DNA of 64,000 nucleotides, from assembly GCF_014207255.1 (NCBI RefSeq), contig NZ_JACHCZ010000005.1:248001-312000 (forward strand), written 5' to 3'. The translations under genes and the position numbers were made by a program. The notes below the pieces were generated by a model. The model was given only the letters and a program-made list of their open reading frames with translations, did not search any database and was not told the DNA's origin. The DNA comes from Pseudomonas sp. JAI120. Lineage in GTDB: Bacteria > Pseudomonadota > Gammaproteobacteria > Pseudomonadales > Pseudomonadaceae. Shown in pieces: positions 30,101 through 35,614 of the stretch (position 1 is the stretch's first letter; each line of letters begins with the position of its first letter).

Positions 30101-32153
30101 AGCACAGCCGGTTGACCAGTGCGCGATGGCTGTTGCCGGCGCCCTTGGGCTTGCCGGTGGAACCGGAGGTGTAGATCACATAAGCGAGGTTCAGCGCGTG
30201 GATGTCGACGGCGGGCGCTGCGACGCTGTAACCGTCGAGCCAGCCTGGCGCCTGGTCGAGGAGCATCACCCGAATACCTTCGCCAGGCAGCAGCGGCAAC
30301 AGGCTGTGCTGGCTGAGCAGCAGCTGGATGCCGCTGTCTTCGATCATATAGGCCAGGCGTTCCTGGGGATATTCGGGGTCGAGCGGGACGTAGGCGCCGC
30401 CGGCCTTGAGAATGGCCAGCAGGCCGATGACCATCTCAAGGGAGCGCTCAACGCAGATACCCACCAGGGCGTCAGGGCCGACCCCCTGCTCGCCCAAGGC
30501 ATGGGCCAATTGGTTGGCGCGGGCGTCGAGTTGCGCGTAGGTCAGCGTGGTCGCGCCGAACACCAGCGCCGGCGCATCCGGTGTGCGCTGCACCTGGTCT
30601 TCGATCAGGTGATGAATACCGCGCTCGGTCGGATACGCTTGCGCGGTCTGGTTCCAGGCGTGCACCAGCATGTGTTGCTCATCGGCGGCCAGCATCGGCA
30701 GTTCACCAATGCGCTGCTCGCCATCGGCGACCATGGCCTGCAACAGGCTGATCCAGTGGCGCGCCATACGCGCGATGGACGGCGCGTCAAACAAGTCATT
30801 GGCGTAGGTCAGCGCAGCGTGCAGGGTGCCGGATTTTTCATAGGTGTCGAGGGTCAGGTCGAACTGGGTGGTGCGGCCTTGCCACTCCACCAGGGCCAGT
30901 TCCAGGCCGGAGGCGGTGCTGACCGAGGCGATATCGGCCACCACCGGCTGATGGTTGTACATCACCTGGAACAGCGGCGTATGGCTGAGGCTGCGCTCGA
31001 CATTCAGGGCTTCCACCAGGCGCTCGAACGGCAGCTCCTGATGGGCCTGGGCGCCGAGGGCATGCTCCTTGATCCCTTGCAGCAACTCGGTGACCCGGGT
31101 TTGCCCGCTCAGCTCAGTGCGCAAGACTTGCGTGTTGACGAAGAAGCCGATCAGCCCCTCGACTTCCGTACGGTTACGGTTGGCGATCGGCACGCCGACG
31201 CGGATATCGCCCTGGCCGGTGTAGCGATGCAGCAGCACATTGAAGGCGCCGAGCAGCAGCATGAACAGGGTGACGTTGTGCTGTTGCGCGCAGGCGCGCA
31301 ACAGCGCGGCCAGCGTCGGGTCAATCGCGAAGGTGTGGCGGGTGCCCTGATAGCTGGGCATGGCCGGGCGCGGGTGGTCGGTGGGCAGTTCCAGCACCGG
31401 ATGCTCATCACCCAGGCGCGCCTGCCAGTATTCCAATTGACGGGCCTGCTCCCCCGCTTCCAGCCAGCGCCGCTGCCACAAGGCGTAGTCGCTGTACTGG
31501 ATCGGCAGCGCCGGCAATTGCGGCGCTTCGTTGCGCTCGTGGGCGTCGTAAAAACGGATGAACTCGTCGATCAGCACGTTCATCGACCAGCCATCGGAGA
31601 CGATATGGTGCAGGGTCAGCAGCAGCACGTGCTCCTGGGCATCGAGCTTGAGCAGTTGCACGCGCAGCAGTGGGCCGTGCTCCAGGTCGAACGGCAGCAG
31701 CGATTGGCGGGTGGCCGCGTCGTTGACGGCGTGTTCGCGTTCGGCCGGGGCCAACGCCGTTAGATCGAGCTGTTCAATGGCCAACGACGGCGCTACGGCC
31801 ACCTGCATCAAGCGTTCATCGGCCTGGCGCTGGAACACCGTGCGCAGGGTTTCGTGCCGGGCCACAAGGCTGGCGAACGCCTGCTCCATGGCGCCAAGGT
31901 TCAGCGCACCCTTGAGGCGCACCGCACCCGGCAGGTTGTAGGCGCCGCTGCTCGGGTCCAGTTGCCAGAGAAACCACATGCGCTGTTGCGCGTAGGACAG
32001 CGCCTGGCGGTCCTCTGCCTCCACGCCGGCCGGAATCGGAAACCGCGAAAAATCCACCCCTTCTTTCTGCAGTGCCTGCAGGAACAGCTGGCGTTTTTCC
32101 AGGGGCAACCCGATAAACCGGCGAGCAAGTTTCAAGGAGTCTTCAGCATTCAT
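18120..32153 (-). CDS. pvdI: Pyoverdine side-chain NRPS, PvdI-like, four modules (Ser-Lys-Gly-fOHOrn)
   Basis: A giant synthetase of 4677 residues. I chose ATG 32153 (MNAEDSLKLARRF) over the GTG 33 nt upstream because it matches the family N-terminus. Order: C (HHIVSDGWS, about residue 185), A (FDVSVWE, 706), T (GGDS, 1041), E (HHLAVDGVS, 1221), C (HHILMDGWS, 1674), A (FDGFVEQ, 2181), T (2529), C (HHIISDGWS, 2716), A (FDIFALE, 3228), T (3558), C (3743), A (FDGSHEG, 4266), T (4614). Codes read: DVWHVSLIDK (Ser), DGEDHGTVVK (Lys), DILQLGLIWK (Gly), DGEVCGGVTK (assigned to formyl-hydroxy-Orn). Predicted product is D-Ser, L-Lys, Gly, L-formyl-hydroxy-Orn. The first C domain would accept the PvdL-made chromophore precursor, which is encoded elsewhere. 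It ends without thioesterase and hands over to the next gene. Confidence 0.87.
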   Translation of the reverse strand: MNAEDSLKLARRFIGLPLEKRQLFLQALQKEGVDFSRFPIPAGVEAEDRQALSYAQQRMWFLWQLDPSSGAYNLPGAVRLKGALNLGAMEQAFASLVARHETLRTVFQRQADERLMQVAVAPSLAIEQLDLTALAPAEREHAVNDAATRQSLLPFDLEHGPLLRVQLLKLDAQEHVLLLTLHHIVSDGWSMNVLIDEFIRFYDAHERNEAPQLPALPIQYSDYALWQRRWLEAGEQARQLEYWQARLGDEHPVLELPTDHPRPAMPSYQGTRHTFAIDPTLAALLRACAQQHNVTLFMLLLGAFNVLLHRYTGQGDIRVGVPIANRNRTEVEGLIGFFVNTQVLRTELSGQTRVTELLQGIKEHALGAQAHQELPFERLVEALNVERSLSHTPLFQVMYNHQPVVADIASVSTASGLELALVEWQGRTTQFDLTLDTYEKSGTLHAALTYANDLFDAPSIARMARHWISLLQAMVADGEQRIGELPMLAADEQHMLVHAWNQTAQAYPTERGIHHLIEDQVQRTPDAPALVFGATTLTYAQLDARANQLAHALGEQGVGPDALVGICVERSLEMVIGLLAILKAGGAYVPLDPEYPQERLAYMIEDSGIQLLLSQHSLLPLLPGEGIRVMLLDQAPGWLDGYSVAAPAVDIHALNLAYVIYTSGSTGKPKGAGNSHRALVNRLCWMQQAYGLDASDAVLQKTPFSFDVSVWEFFWPLMTGARLVVAAPGEHREPARLIETISEHAITTVHFVPSMLQAFIHEPGVQACISLKRIVCSGEALPLDAQLQVFVKLPQAGLFNLYGPTEAAIDVTHWTCIDEGRDAVPIGRPIANLGTYMLDAQLNPVPAGVSGELYLGGTGLARSYHRRPALTAERFVPSPFGDGARLYRTGDRVRQRDDGVIEYLGRLDHQVKLRGLRIELGEIETRLMQHPAVREAVVLVHGGKQLVAYLVLEGEAPTDLKAWLLGSLPEYMVPTHLVHLAKLPVTANGKLDRKALPVPDTAPQQAYVAAENTLQKALAAIWSDVLGVEQVGLDDNFFELGGDSIISIQVVSRARQAGIRLSPRDLFQYQSVRSLALVASFEQTTVIDQGPASGEVILTPVQQGFFAQAIPVRQHWNQSLLLTPRELLEPARLEAALTQVINHHDALRLRFVQQADAWQQAYAAPVTESGLWQTHAGSDDELAALCDEAQRSLDLAKGPLLRAALVRMADGSQRLLLVIHHLAVDGVSWRIVLEDLQQAYRKASLPAKTSAYQLWAEQLQAHARTLDDQLPYWQAQSVDADLPCDNPKGGLQNRLGSKLEIRLDAEHTRQLLQDAPAAYRTQVNDLLLTALARVVSRWSGQNAAMIQLEGHGREDLFDSVDLTRTVGWFTSLFPVRLQADGELSAAIKSVKEQLRAVPAKGIGYGLLRYLGPPAAREALANLAVPRITFNYLGQFDRQFNESALFIPATQGSGQAQDAEAPLANWLTVEGQVYGGELALQWGFSREMFEASTVQQLADDYAAELKALIEHCRATPAGQVTPSDFPLARLSQQQLDALPVAGPAIADLYPLSPMQQGMLFHTLYEPEAQAYINQLRLDIDGLDLLAFGRAWQAALDRHDILRSSFHWLGLDSAHQVILRQVDMQLHVIEDIDADFDALAEAEREKGFALNAAPLFRLMLVRGAGNAWHLIFTSHHILMDGWSNAQLLGEVIAHYAGQALPAPLGQFRDYLGWLQQQASGETFWKAALAPLQTPTLLAQALRAPVDGLGTAEHQLILEGEFTQALGEFARRQKITLNTVLQGAWSLLLQRYTGQDCVAFGATVAGRSAPLPGIEQQLGLFINTLPIVSAPSPAQPVAQWLNELQALNLSLRDHEHVPLYDIQGWAGQQGALFDTLLVFENFPVAEALKQGAPAGLTFGRMHNHERTHYPLTLGIELGASLRLEFSYDRARFSAEQVARLSANLQHLLVQLLTDAKAPLGNLQLLDATAQRDVLALSQSPGAAQRHSRVHERIAAQAAATPHALAVQAGEARLSYAQLNESANRLAHRLLALGVGPGQRVGLASRRGPQLIVSLLAVLKSGAAYVPLDPNYPADRLAYMLADSRLDLLLSETGLLADLPLPQGLARLDFTVSGTELAGYPASNPLTHAAAADLAYVIYTSGSTGQPKGVAIDHAALGQFCDSAEVYSQLCAEDRVLQFATFSFDGFVEQCYPPLCVGAALIMRGDELWDAGQLAREIVEQGVTLADLPAAYWYLLAKECAADGRALGNLRQVHVGGEAMSVEGLRAWHAAGLGGVRLVNTYGPTEATVVSSVHECQLADASDAFGVPIGRAIAGRSLYVLDSGFELLATDGVGELCIGAEFGLAQRYFDRPALTAERFLPDPFSAVPGARLYRSGDLARYNEAGALEYVGRIDHQVKIRGFRIEMGEIEASLQALPGVREAAVVAQPSATGTQLVAYVVAAHGQPLDTQALAAVLRQSLPDYMVPGHWLVLDALPLNNNGKLDRRALPLADLSQARQAYRAPQSPLHMQLAAIWQAVLHVEQVGLDDHFFERGGHSLLATQVISRVRHELKLEVPLRALFEQPTLEAFAVACAGLQAGTASPMVALGRDRPLALSFAQERQWFLWQLDPGSAAYHVPTALHLRGELDVPALEHAFQALVQRHEPLRTTFVEEAEHTWQVIQPNLAVVIQRQQVQDSAIEQAVAQEIQRPFDLLNGPLMRVMLLEITAAHHVLVITQHHIISDGWSMQVMVDELLALYQGQALLPALPIQYADYAVWQRDWMAAGEKQRQLDYWRARLGTEHAVLELPLDHPRPAVQSHRGARRRVHLDNALVAELKALAQRQDVTLFMLLLASFQTLLHRYSGQAEIRVGVPIANRNRLETERLVGFFVNTQVLKADLHGQMAFEQLLAQVKQRALEAQAHQDLPFEQLVEALQPERSLSHNPLFQVMFNHQDNLRAGPVQLPGLDLQPVDWTGHTTQFDLNLETEESVDGLWASLTYATDLFDAATLERLAVHWQNLLRAVVNDASQALDELAMLNPSQWQQMVEDWNRTTVDYPRERCVHQLFEAQALAQPHAIALQFNGEAVSYSELNRRANRLAHRLIAAGVGPDVRVAVHVERSLPMVVGLLATLKAGGAYVPLDPQFPADRLAFMLEDSRAQVLLTQSPLIGRLVQPQGLQVLLVEDAGGDEHNPQVSVTPHHLAYVIYTSGSTGKPKGVMVPHQALCSFTCGMAGTLDIGAQARVLSLTTFSFDIFALELYVPLTVGATVLLSGQELALDPEAIIDLVTAQSANVLQATPSTWRMLLESPRADVLRGIKCLCGGEALPADLAQRMLDLQGPVWNLYGPTETTIWSAAHRLLEAQPLVGRPIANTALFILNAGLSPCPVGAAGELLIGGVGLARGYHARPALTAERFVPNPYGAPGERLYRSGDLARYRADGVVEYIGRVDHQVKVRGFRIELGEIEACLREHEGVREAVVLADNDRLIAYLVTSAAQPPHAYTAALRERLPDYMVPAHVMFLDSLPLTPNGKLDRKALPKVDTRLLLKSHVAAVTPREQQVAAIWSEVLGVPQVGLDDHFFELGGHSLLATRVVSRVRQALALEVALKTLFEHPLLGDFVVALGEEGVVAPALLKADRSQPLPLSYAQERQWFLWQLDPESAAYHIPSALRLTGPLDLAALQRSFDTLLARHESLRTHLRQDAAGTVQVIEDLGLIEIDLADTDEAGLKTRVADVVAQPFDLLRGPLLRARLLRLAEDEHVLVLVQHHIVSDGWSMQLMVEELVQLYAAFSHGQTPTLPALPIQYADYAVWQRQWMEAGEKARQLSYWHEQLGGVQPVLELPFDYLRPAVKSHRGARLGIELQPQLLAGLRRLAQGAGVTLPMVLLASYQALLHRYSGQEDVRVGVPIANRNRLETEGLIGFFVNTQVLKADIHGQMSVVQLLHQVRQRSLEAQAHQDLPFEQLVEALQPERSMSLSPLFQVMFNHRVTSAANHLQRLTELDVEVLSWDEGVAQFDLALDVEESQATLRASLSYATDLFAPATIERMAGHWQNLLQAMVADQQQAISQLNLLGQDEQQHILQLWDQTDAGFSAKRLVHELVADRAREKPDAVAVKFDAQTLSYGELDRQANRLAHALIARGVGPEVRVAIAMPRSAESMVAFLAVMKAGGVYVPLDIEYPRDRLLYMMQDSRAKLLLTHTSALQQLPIPEGLDSLAIDRTEQWAGFSDTAPQVKLDGDNLAYVIYTSGSTGMPKGVAVSHGPLVAHIIATGERYETSPADCELHFMSFAFDGSHEGWMHPLINGASVLIRDDSLWLPEYTYEQMHRHNVTMAVFPPVYLQQLAEHAERDGNPPKVRVYCFGGDAVAQASYDLAWRALKPTYLFNGYGPTETVVTPLLWKARRGDPCGAVYAPIGTLLGNRSGYVLDAQLNLQPIGVAGELYLGGEGVARGYLERPALTAERFVPDPFGKPGSRVYRSGDLTRGRPDGVVDYLGRVDHQVKIRGFRIELGEIEARLREQDNVGETVVVAQEGPTGKQLVAYVVPADASLVNEAEFRDHLRRALKTRLPDYMVPTYFMFLAQMPLTPNGKLDRKGLPEPDASLLQQAYVAPETELEQKIAAIWAEVLRLPQVGLNDNFFEVGGHSLLAIQITSRVQAELGLEVPLVEVFQTETLRAYVQAAATFRAGTAEDFDDLRDFLSELEAI
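18456..19951 (-). repeat. Near-identical adenylation-domain copy (pvdI module 4), pair of 1010-2505
   Basis: Partner of the copy at 1010-2505. Both encode the signature DGEVCGGVTK and share the distinctive segment after YGPTETVVTP (Trp-Lys-Ala-Arg, then Gly-Asp-Pro-Cys). Differences are scattered single bases. Confidence 0.8.
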
Positions 32154-32208
32154 TTGTTGGAGTCCGGAGCAATAGGCAGGAAGCACAAAGGCACGTCGTC
32201 CCTATAAA

Positions 32209-32232
32209 ACGAACCGGACAGGGAAAAATTAG
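32209..32232 (-). promoter_or_regulatory. Candidate PvdS iron-starvation promoter box of pvdI
   Basis: On the minus strand the sequence reads CTAATT-N15-CGT, about 56 bases upstream of the pvdI ATG. The PvdS sigma-factor consensus is TAAAT-N16/17-CGT. Here one base of the -35 element differs and the spacing is one base short, so it is a plausible but imperfect match. It is the best match seen in the 211 bp between pvdI and the divergent hicA. Confidence 0.45.
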
Positions 32233-32334
32233 CGGGGGATGGGCGGCGTAGAGCGAGCTGTCATCAGGGGTTACATCAATCCCCGGGAAAGACACACGAA
32301 CCCCAGCTAGCATTGACGAACACCACTTTTTTGC

Positions 32335-32348
32335 AACTACATCTAGTT
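32335..32348. promoter_or_regulatory. Small perfect dyad in the hicAB promoter, candidate HicB operator
   Basis: AACTA-CATC-TAGTT is a perfect inverted repeat ending 16 bases before the hicA GTG and overlapping where a -10 element would fall. A TTGACG -35-like element sits at 32313-32318. HicB antitoxins autoregulate through such short dyads. Assignment is by position only. Confidence 0.4.
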
Positions 32349-32364
32349 ACACGCAGGGAGCGCC

Positions 32365-32615
32365 GTGTCCAAAAATGAAAAGCTGCTCGCCAAATGGCTC
32401 AACGAGCAGATGGCATTTACCTGGCCAGAGCTCGTCACGCTGCTGCGTCGTCTTGGCTACACACAGATTGAGGGGCTGGAAGCCGCGTCAAGTTCGACCT
32501 CGGCGATCCGGGTGCAATGAGCACCTTGCACAAGCCTCATCCCGGCAACGAACTGAAACACTACATTCGGCGCCAGATCATCGAACAATTGAAATCAGGA
32601 GAACTGATTCAGTGA
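32365..32615 (+). pseudogene. hicA: hicA toxin gene with a one-base frameshift
   Basis: From GTG 32365 (ribosome site GGGAG) the frame reads a HicA-like N-terminus (LLAKWLNEQMAFTWPELV, then LLRRLGYTQIEG) up to 32475. It then loses register and stops at 32518-32520. One frame over, the sequence resumes as GSRVKFDLGDPGAM and HKPHPGNELKHYIRRQ, the conserved HicA core with its catalytic His, and ends at TGA 32613-32615, overlapping the hicB start. Adding one G to the G run at 32472-32475 restores one continuous gene of about 83 codons. HicA is an mRNA-cleaving toxin. As read, it is inactivated. A sequencing error in the G run is the alternative. Confidence 0.75.
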
Positions 32616-32977
32616 ACAACCAACTGAAACACAATGGCTACATCGGCTCTATCGAAGCCAGCCTCGAAGACAACTGCCTGTTCGGCAAGATCCTGTTCAT
32701 CAAGGCACTGGTGAGCTACGAAGGCAAAACCGTCGCCGAACTGGACGCTGCATTTCGCGAAGCTGTGGACGACTACCTCACTACCTGCCAGGCCCTTGGG
32801 CAAACACCGGAGAAGCCGTGCAAAGGCTCTTTTAACGTGCGGGTCGGCCACGATCTTCATCTTGCCGCCGCCCTTGAAGCGACACGTAAAAAGGTGACCC
32901 TGAACGACCTGACGCGCCAGGCGCTGAACGAATTCCTGCAACATCACCGAGCGGACTCCGGCCCCGTGATTGGCTGA
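32612..32977 (+). CDS. hicB: HicB family antitoxin
   Basis: A 121-residue protein with a probable GTG start at 32612 that overlaps the hicA stop (GTGA). The N-terminal part (residues about 5-75: HNGYIGSIEASLEDNCLFGK onwards) has the HicB partial RNase H-like fold pattern. The C-terminal part (about 85-115: ATRKKVTLNDLTRQALNEFL) looks like a ribbon-helix-helix DNA-binding domain. It should neutralise HicA and repress the operon. With hicA frameshifted, it may persist as a solitary antitoxin or repressor. The longer in-frame reading from 32375 translates antisense-like sequence over hicA and was not used. Confidence 0.8.
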   Translation: MNNQLKHNGYIGSIEASLEDNCLFGKILFIKALVSYEGKTVAELDAAFREAVDDYLTTCQALGQTPEKPCKGSFNVRVGHDLHLAAALEATRKKVTLNDLTRQALNEFLQHHRADSGPVIG

Positions 32978-33008
32978 CGTTTCGACGTTTCATTGTGGGT
33001 TATGACGC

Positions 33009-34181
33009 TCAACCCAACCGCCGATACCCCAGCACCGCTGACCCCATCACCACCGCCCCCGCCGCCAGCGCCACCCAGAATCCGCTGGCGGCGCCAAAAT
33101 GGTCGATCATCCAGCCGGAGCTGGCGGCACCGATGGCCACGCCGATGCTCAGGCCGGTGATCAGCCAGGTCATGCCTTCGGTCAGGCGGCTCGCGGGCAC
33201 GATCTTTTCCACCAGGGCCATGGACACGATCAGGGTCGGGGCGAAGAACAGTCCGGAAATGAAGATGGCCACCGCCAGGCCCGGAATGTGGGTGACCAGC
33301 AGCAACGGCAAGGTGGTCAGCGCCGTGGCCACGCCGCAGAACAGGAACTGCCGGGGCAATGGCGTCTTGAGCTTGAGGGTGCCAAAAGCCAACCCCGCCA
33401 GGCACGAACCGATGGCGTACACCGAGAGCACGATGCTTGCCGCCGCCGGCTGGCCCTGGTGCTGGGCAAAGGCCACGCTGACCACATCCACCACGCCAAC
33501 GATCACCCCCATGGCCAGCAGCAGGATCATCAGGATCAGCACCGACGGTGACGCGATCAGCCAGCCCCGATGATGAGCGTGGTGCTCATGCACCGGGGGT
33601 TCGGTCGCACGTTGCATCACAAAGGTGGTAACGCCAACCGCCAGCAGCAGCGCGGCCACCAGAGGGCCGGCTTCGGGGAACAGCACCACGCTCAAGCCCA
33701 CCGAAATCGGTGGGCCGATGATGAAGCACACCTCATCCAGCACCGATTCCAGGGCGAATGCGGTCTGCAGCTTAGGCTGGCCCCGGTACAGCTCGGTCCA
33801 GCGCGCCCGCACCATGGCTGACATATTCGGCATGCAACCTGCCAGGGCAGCAAACAGGAACAACGTCCAGGTCGGCGCCTGCAACCGCGTGCACAGCAAC
33901 AGCATCAGCAGCGCCCCGCCGCCGATCAAGGCGGCAATCGGCAGCACCCGGCCTTGGCTGTACCGATCCACCAACCGTGACACCTGCGGCGCGCAAAACG
34001 CCGTGGCCAGGGCGAACACCGCCGCCACCGATCCGGCCAGGCCATAGCCGCCGTGCACCTGGGAGAGCATGGTGATCAGGCCAATACCGGCCATGGACAC
34101 CGGCATGCGCGCCAGCATGCCGGCCAACACGAAGGCCCGGGCGCCGGGGACCTGGAACAACTCGGCGTAAGGGTTTGCCAT
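33009..34181 (-). CDS. MFS transporter
   Basis: A 390-residue, very hydrophobic protein with about 12 predicted membrane segments, a size typical of major facilitator exporters. A motif resembling the MFS loop 2-3 signature is present (SRLVDRYSQGRVLP, about residues 68-81). A His-rich cytoplasmic loop (HEHHAHHRG) lies at mid-protein, between the two six-helix halves. It starts at ATG 34181, 40 bases after the MATE gene, and is convergent with hicB (31 bp gap). Substrate unknown. A drug or metabolite exporter is the usual guess for this family, but nothing here fixes it. Confidence 0.8.
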   Translation of the reverse strand: MANPYAELFQVPGARAFVLAGMLARMPVSMAGIGLITMLSQVHGGYGLAGSVAAVFALATAFCAPQVSRLVDRYSQGRVLPIAALIGGGALLMLLLCTRLQAPTWTLFLFAALAGCMPNMSAMVRARWTELYRGQPKLQTAFALESVLDEVCFIIGPPISVGLSVVLFPEAGPLVAALLLAVGVTTFVMQRATEPPVHEHHAHHRGWLIASPSVLILMILLLAMGVIVGVVDVVSVAFAQHQGQPAAASIVLSVYAIGSCLAGLAFGTLKLKTPLPRQFLFCGVATALTTLPLLLVTHIPGLAVAIFISGLFFAPTLIVSMALVEKIVPASRLTEGMTWLITGLSIGVAIGAASSGWMIDHFGAASGFWVALAAGAVVMGSAVLGYRRLG

Positions 34182-34221
34182 GATTTAAACGTCTTCTGTC
34201 CTTAAATTGCGCATCCTTTTA

Positions 34222-35577
34222 TCACACCAACCGCTTGATCTGCTTATGCCGCCACACCAACCGGTAATACGCGATCTGCAACCCCAGCATCGCCAGGTAC
34301 GTCACCGGGAACGCCATCCACACGCCTTCCAGGCCGAAGTGCGCATTCAGCAGGTATGCCATCGGCAGCTCGACACACAGCACGCAGAAGATCGAAATCG
34401 CCACTGGCATCAGCACCACGCCGCTGGCGCGCATGATCCCACCGATCACGGCCTGGAAGCCGAATACGAGGATGCTCCACAACATGATGTGCAGCAGGTG
34501 TTCGGCGTTGATCCGCGCGGCATCGTCGGTGATGAACAGGCCCAGCAACCAGTGGGACAACCCATAACCCAGCACGATCAGGCCACCTGTCAGGCACGTA
34601 TTGATCAACAGCCCGGTGCGCAGAATCGGCCCGATACGCTCCAGGCGCCCGGCCCCAATCGCCTGGGCCCCGAGGATCGAGGCGGTGATGGCGATCGACA
34701 GCGCCGGGAATTGCACGTAGTTGACGATCTGCGTCACCGCCCCATAGGCCGCCGTGGCCTGGGACCCGTGGCCGTTGACCAAAGCCAGGATGACCAGCTC
34801 CGACAGCGACAACACCACCATCTGCAAGCCTGTAGGCAAGCCGATGCGCAGGACTTTGCCGAGGATGACGCGGTCCAGGCGCAAGGCCGCGAGCAGTTCG
34901 CGATCCGGCGCCATCACATGGTTTTTATGGCGCAGGCGCAGGACCAGAAACAGCATTGCCGAGGCATTCCCCACCAGGCCTGCGTACACCGCGCTCTGGA
35001 TACCCAGGGGCGGCAGGCCGATCCAGCCGCGAATCAGCGCCGGGGTCAGCAGCAGGCCGACCAGGGTCGAGACCATCAGCGCCAGCAGCGGCGAGATCGT
35101 GTCGCTGACACCGCGCAACAGTTGGGTGTAGAGGATAAACACCAGCAGCAGCGGCATGATCAACATCATCATCTGGGCATAGCCCACTGCATCATCGAGT
35201 ACATCAATCGGTGTGCCCAATGCCTGCAACGCCGGGCGCGCAAACAGGCTGCCCAGCACCGCTGCGATCAGACCCACCAGTGCGCCGAGGGTCAGGGTGG
35301 CGCCGGTAATCGCCTTGACCATCCCGGTTTCCTGGGCACCCCACGCCTGGCCAATCAGCACCGAGGCGCCCGCCCCCAGGCCGATCACCAGGGCAATAAA
35401 GAAAAACACGATGGGAAACATCCCCGACACTGCCGCCAACGCCTGGGTGCCGAGCATTTGCCCGACATAAATGCCGTTGAGGGTGCCGGAAAAGCTTTGC
35501 AGGAAGTTGGACAGCACCATCGGTGCCAGAAAGATCAGGTAGATCTGCCACAGCGGGCGTTGCACAGGGCTTTGCAT
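34222..35577 (-). CDS. MATE family efflux transporter
   Basis: A 451-residue membrane protein with about 12 hydrophobic segments and the two-fold pattern of MATE/NorM exporters: N-terminal PLVLSNFLQSFSGTLNGIYVG, and LIGQAWGAQETGMVKAI near residue 80. MATE proteins expel cationic drugs and metabolites using Na+ or H+ gradients. It starts at ATG 35577, 37 bases downstream of the amiB stop, but a hairpin with a short T run lies in that gap, so it may have its own transcript. The MFS gene follows 40 bases later, which suggests a two-gene exporter unit. Substrate unknown. Confidence 0.85.
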   Translation of the reverse strand: MQSPVQRPLWQIYLIFLAPMVLSNFLQSFSGTLNGIYVGQMLGTQALAAVSGMFPIVFFFIALVIGLGAGASVLIGQAWGAQETGMVKAITGATLTLGALVGLIAAVLGSLFARPALQALGTPIDVLDDAVGYAQMMMLIMPLLLVFILYTQLLRGVSDTISPLLALMVSTLVGLLLTPALIRGWIGLPPLGIQSAVYAGLVGNASAMLFLVLRLRHKNHVMAPDRELLAALRLDRVILGKVLRIGLPTGLQMVVLSLSELVILALVNGHGSQATAAYGAVTQIVNYVQFPALSIAITASILGAQAIGAGRLERIGPILRTGLLINTCLTGGLIVLGYGLSHWLLGLFITDDAARINAEHLLHIMLWSILVFGFQAVIGGIMRASGVVLMPVAISIFCVLCVELPMAYLLNAHFGLEGVWMAFPVTYLAMLGLQIAYYRLVWRHKQIKRLV

Positions 35578-35588
35578 GAAAAACGGGG

Positions 35589-35613
35589 CCTCGGAGAACT
35601 AAAGCGTCCGAGG
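35589..35613 (-). terminator. Hairpin between amiB and the MATE gene, possible terminator
   Basis: CCTCGGA and TCCGAGG form a perfect 7-bp stem with an 11-base loop. On the minus strand it begins just after the amiB stop and is followed within a few bases by GTTTTTC. It would end the amide operon. It also lies immediately before the MATE start codon and could hide its ribosome site (GAGG in the stem). Confidence 0.5.
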
Positions 35614-35614
35614 G

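Noticed and set aside
18120..32186. Upstream GTG at 32186 as the pvdI start
   Set aside because: The added 11 residues do not fit the family N-terminus, and ATG 32153 begins exactly at the conserved MNAEDSLKLARR.
32375..32977. Single 200-residue plus-strand protein covering hicA and hicB
   Set aside because: Its first 79 residues are an off-frame reading of hicA; the HicA protein sequence is recognisable in the other two frames, and HicB begins at the overlapping GTG.
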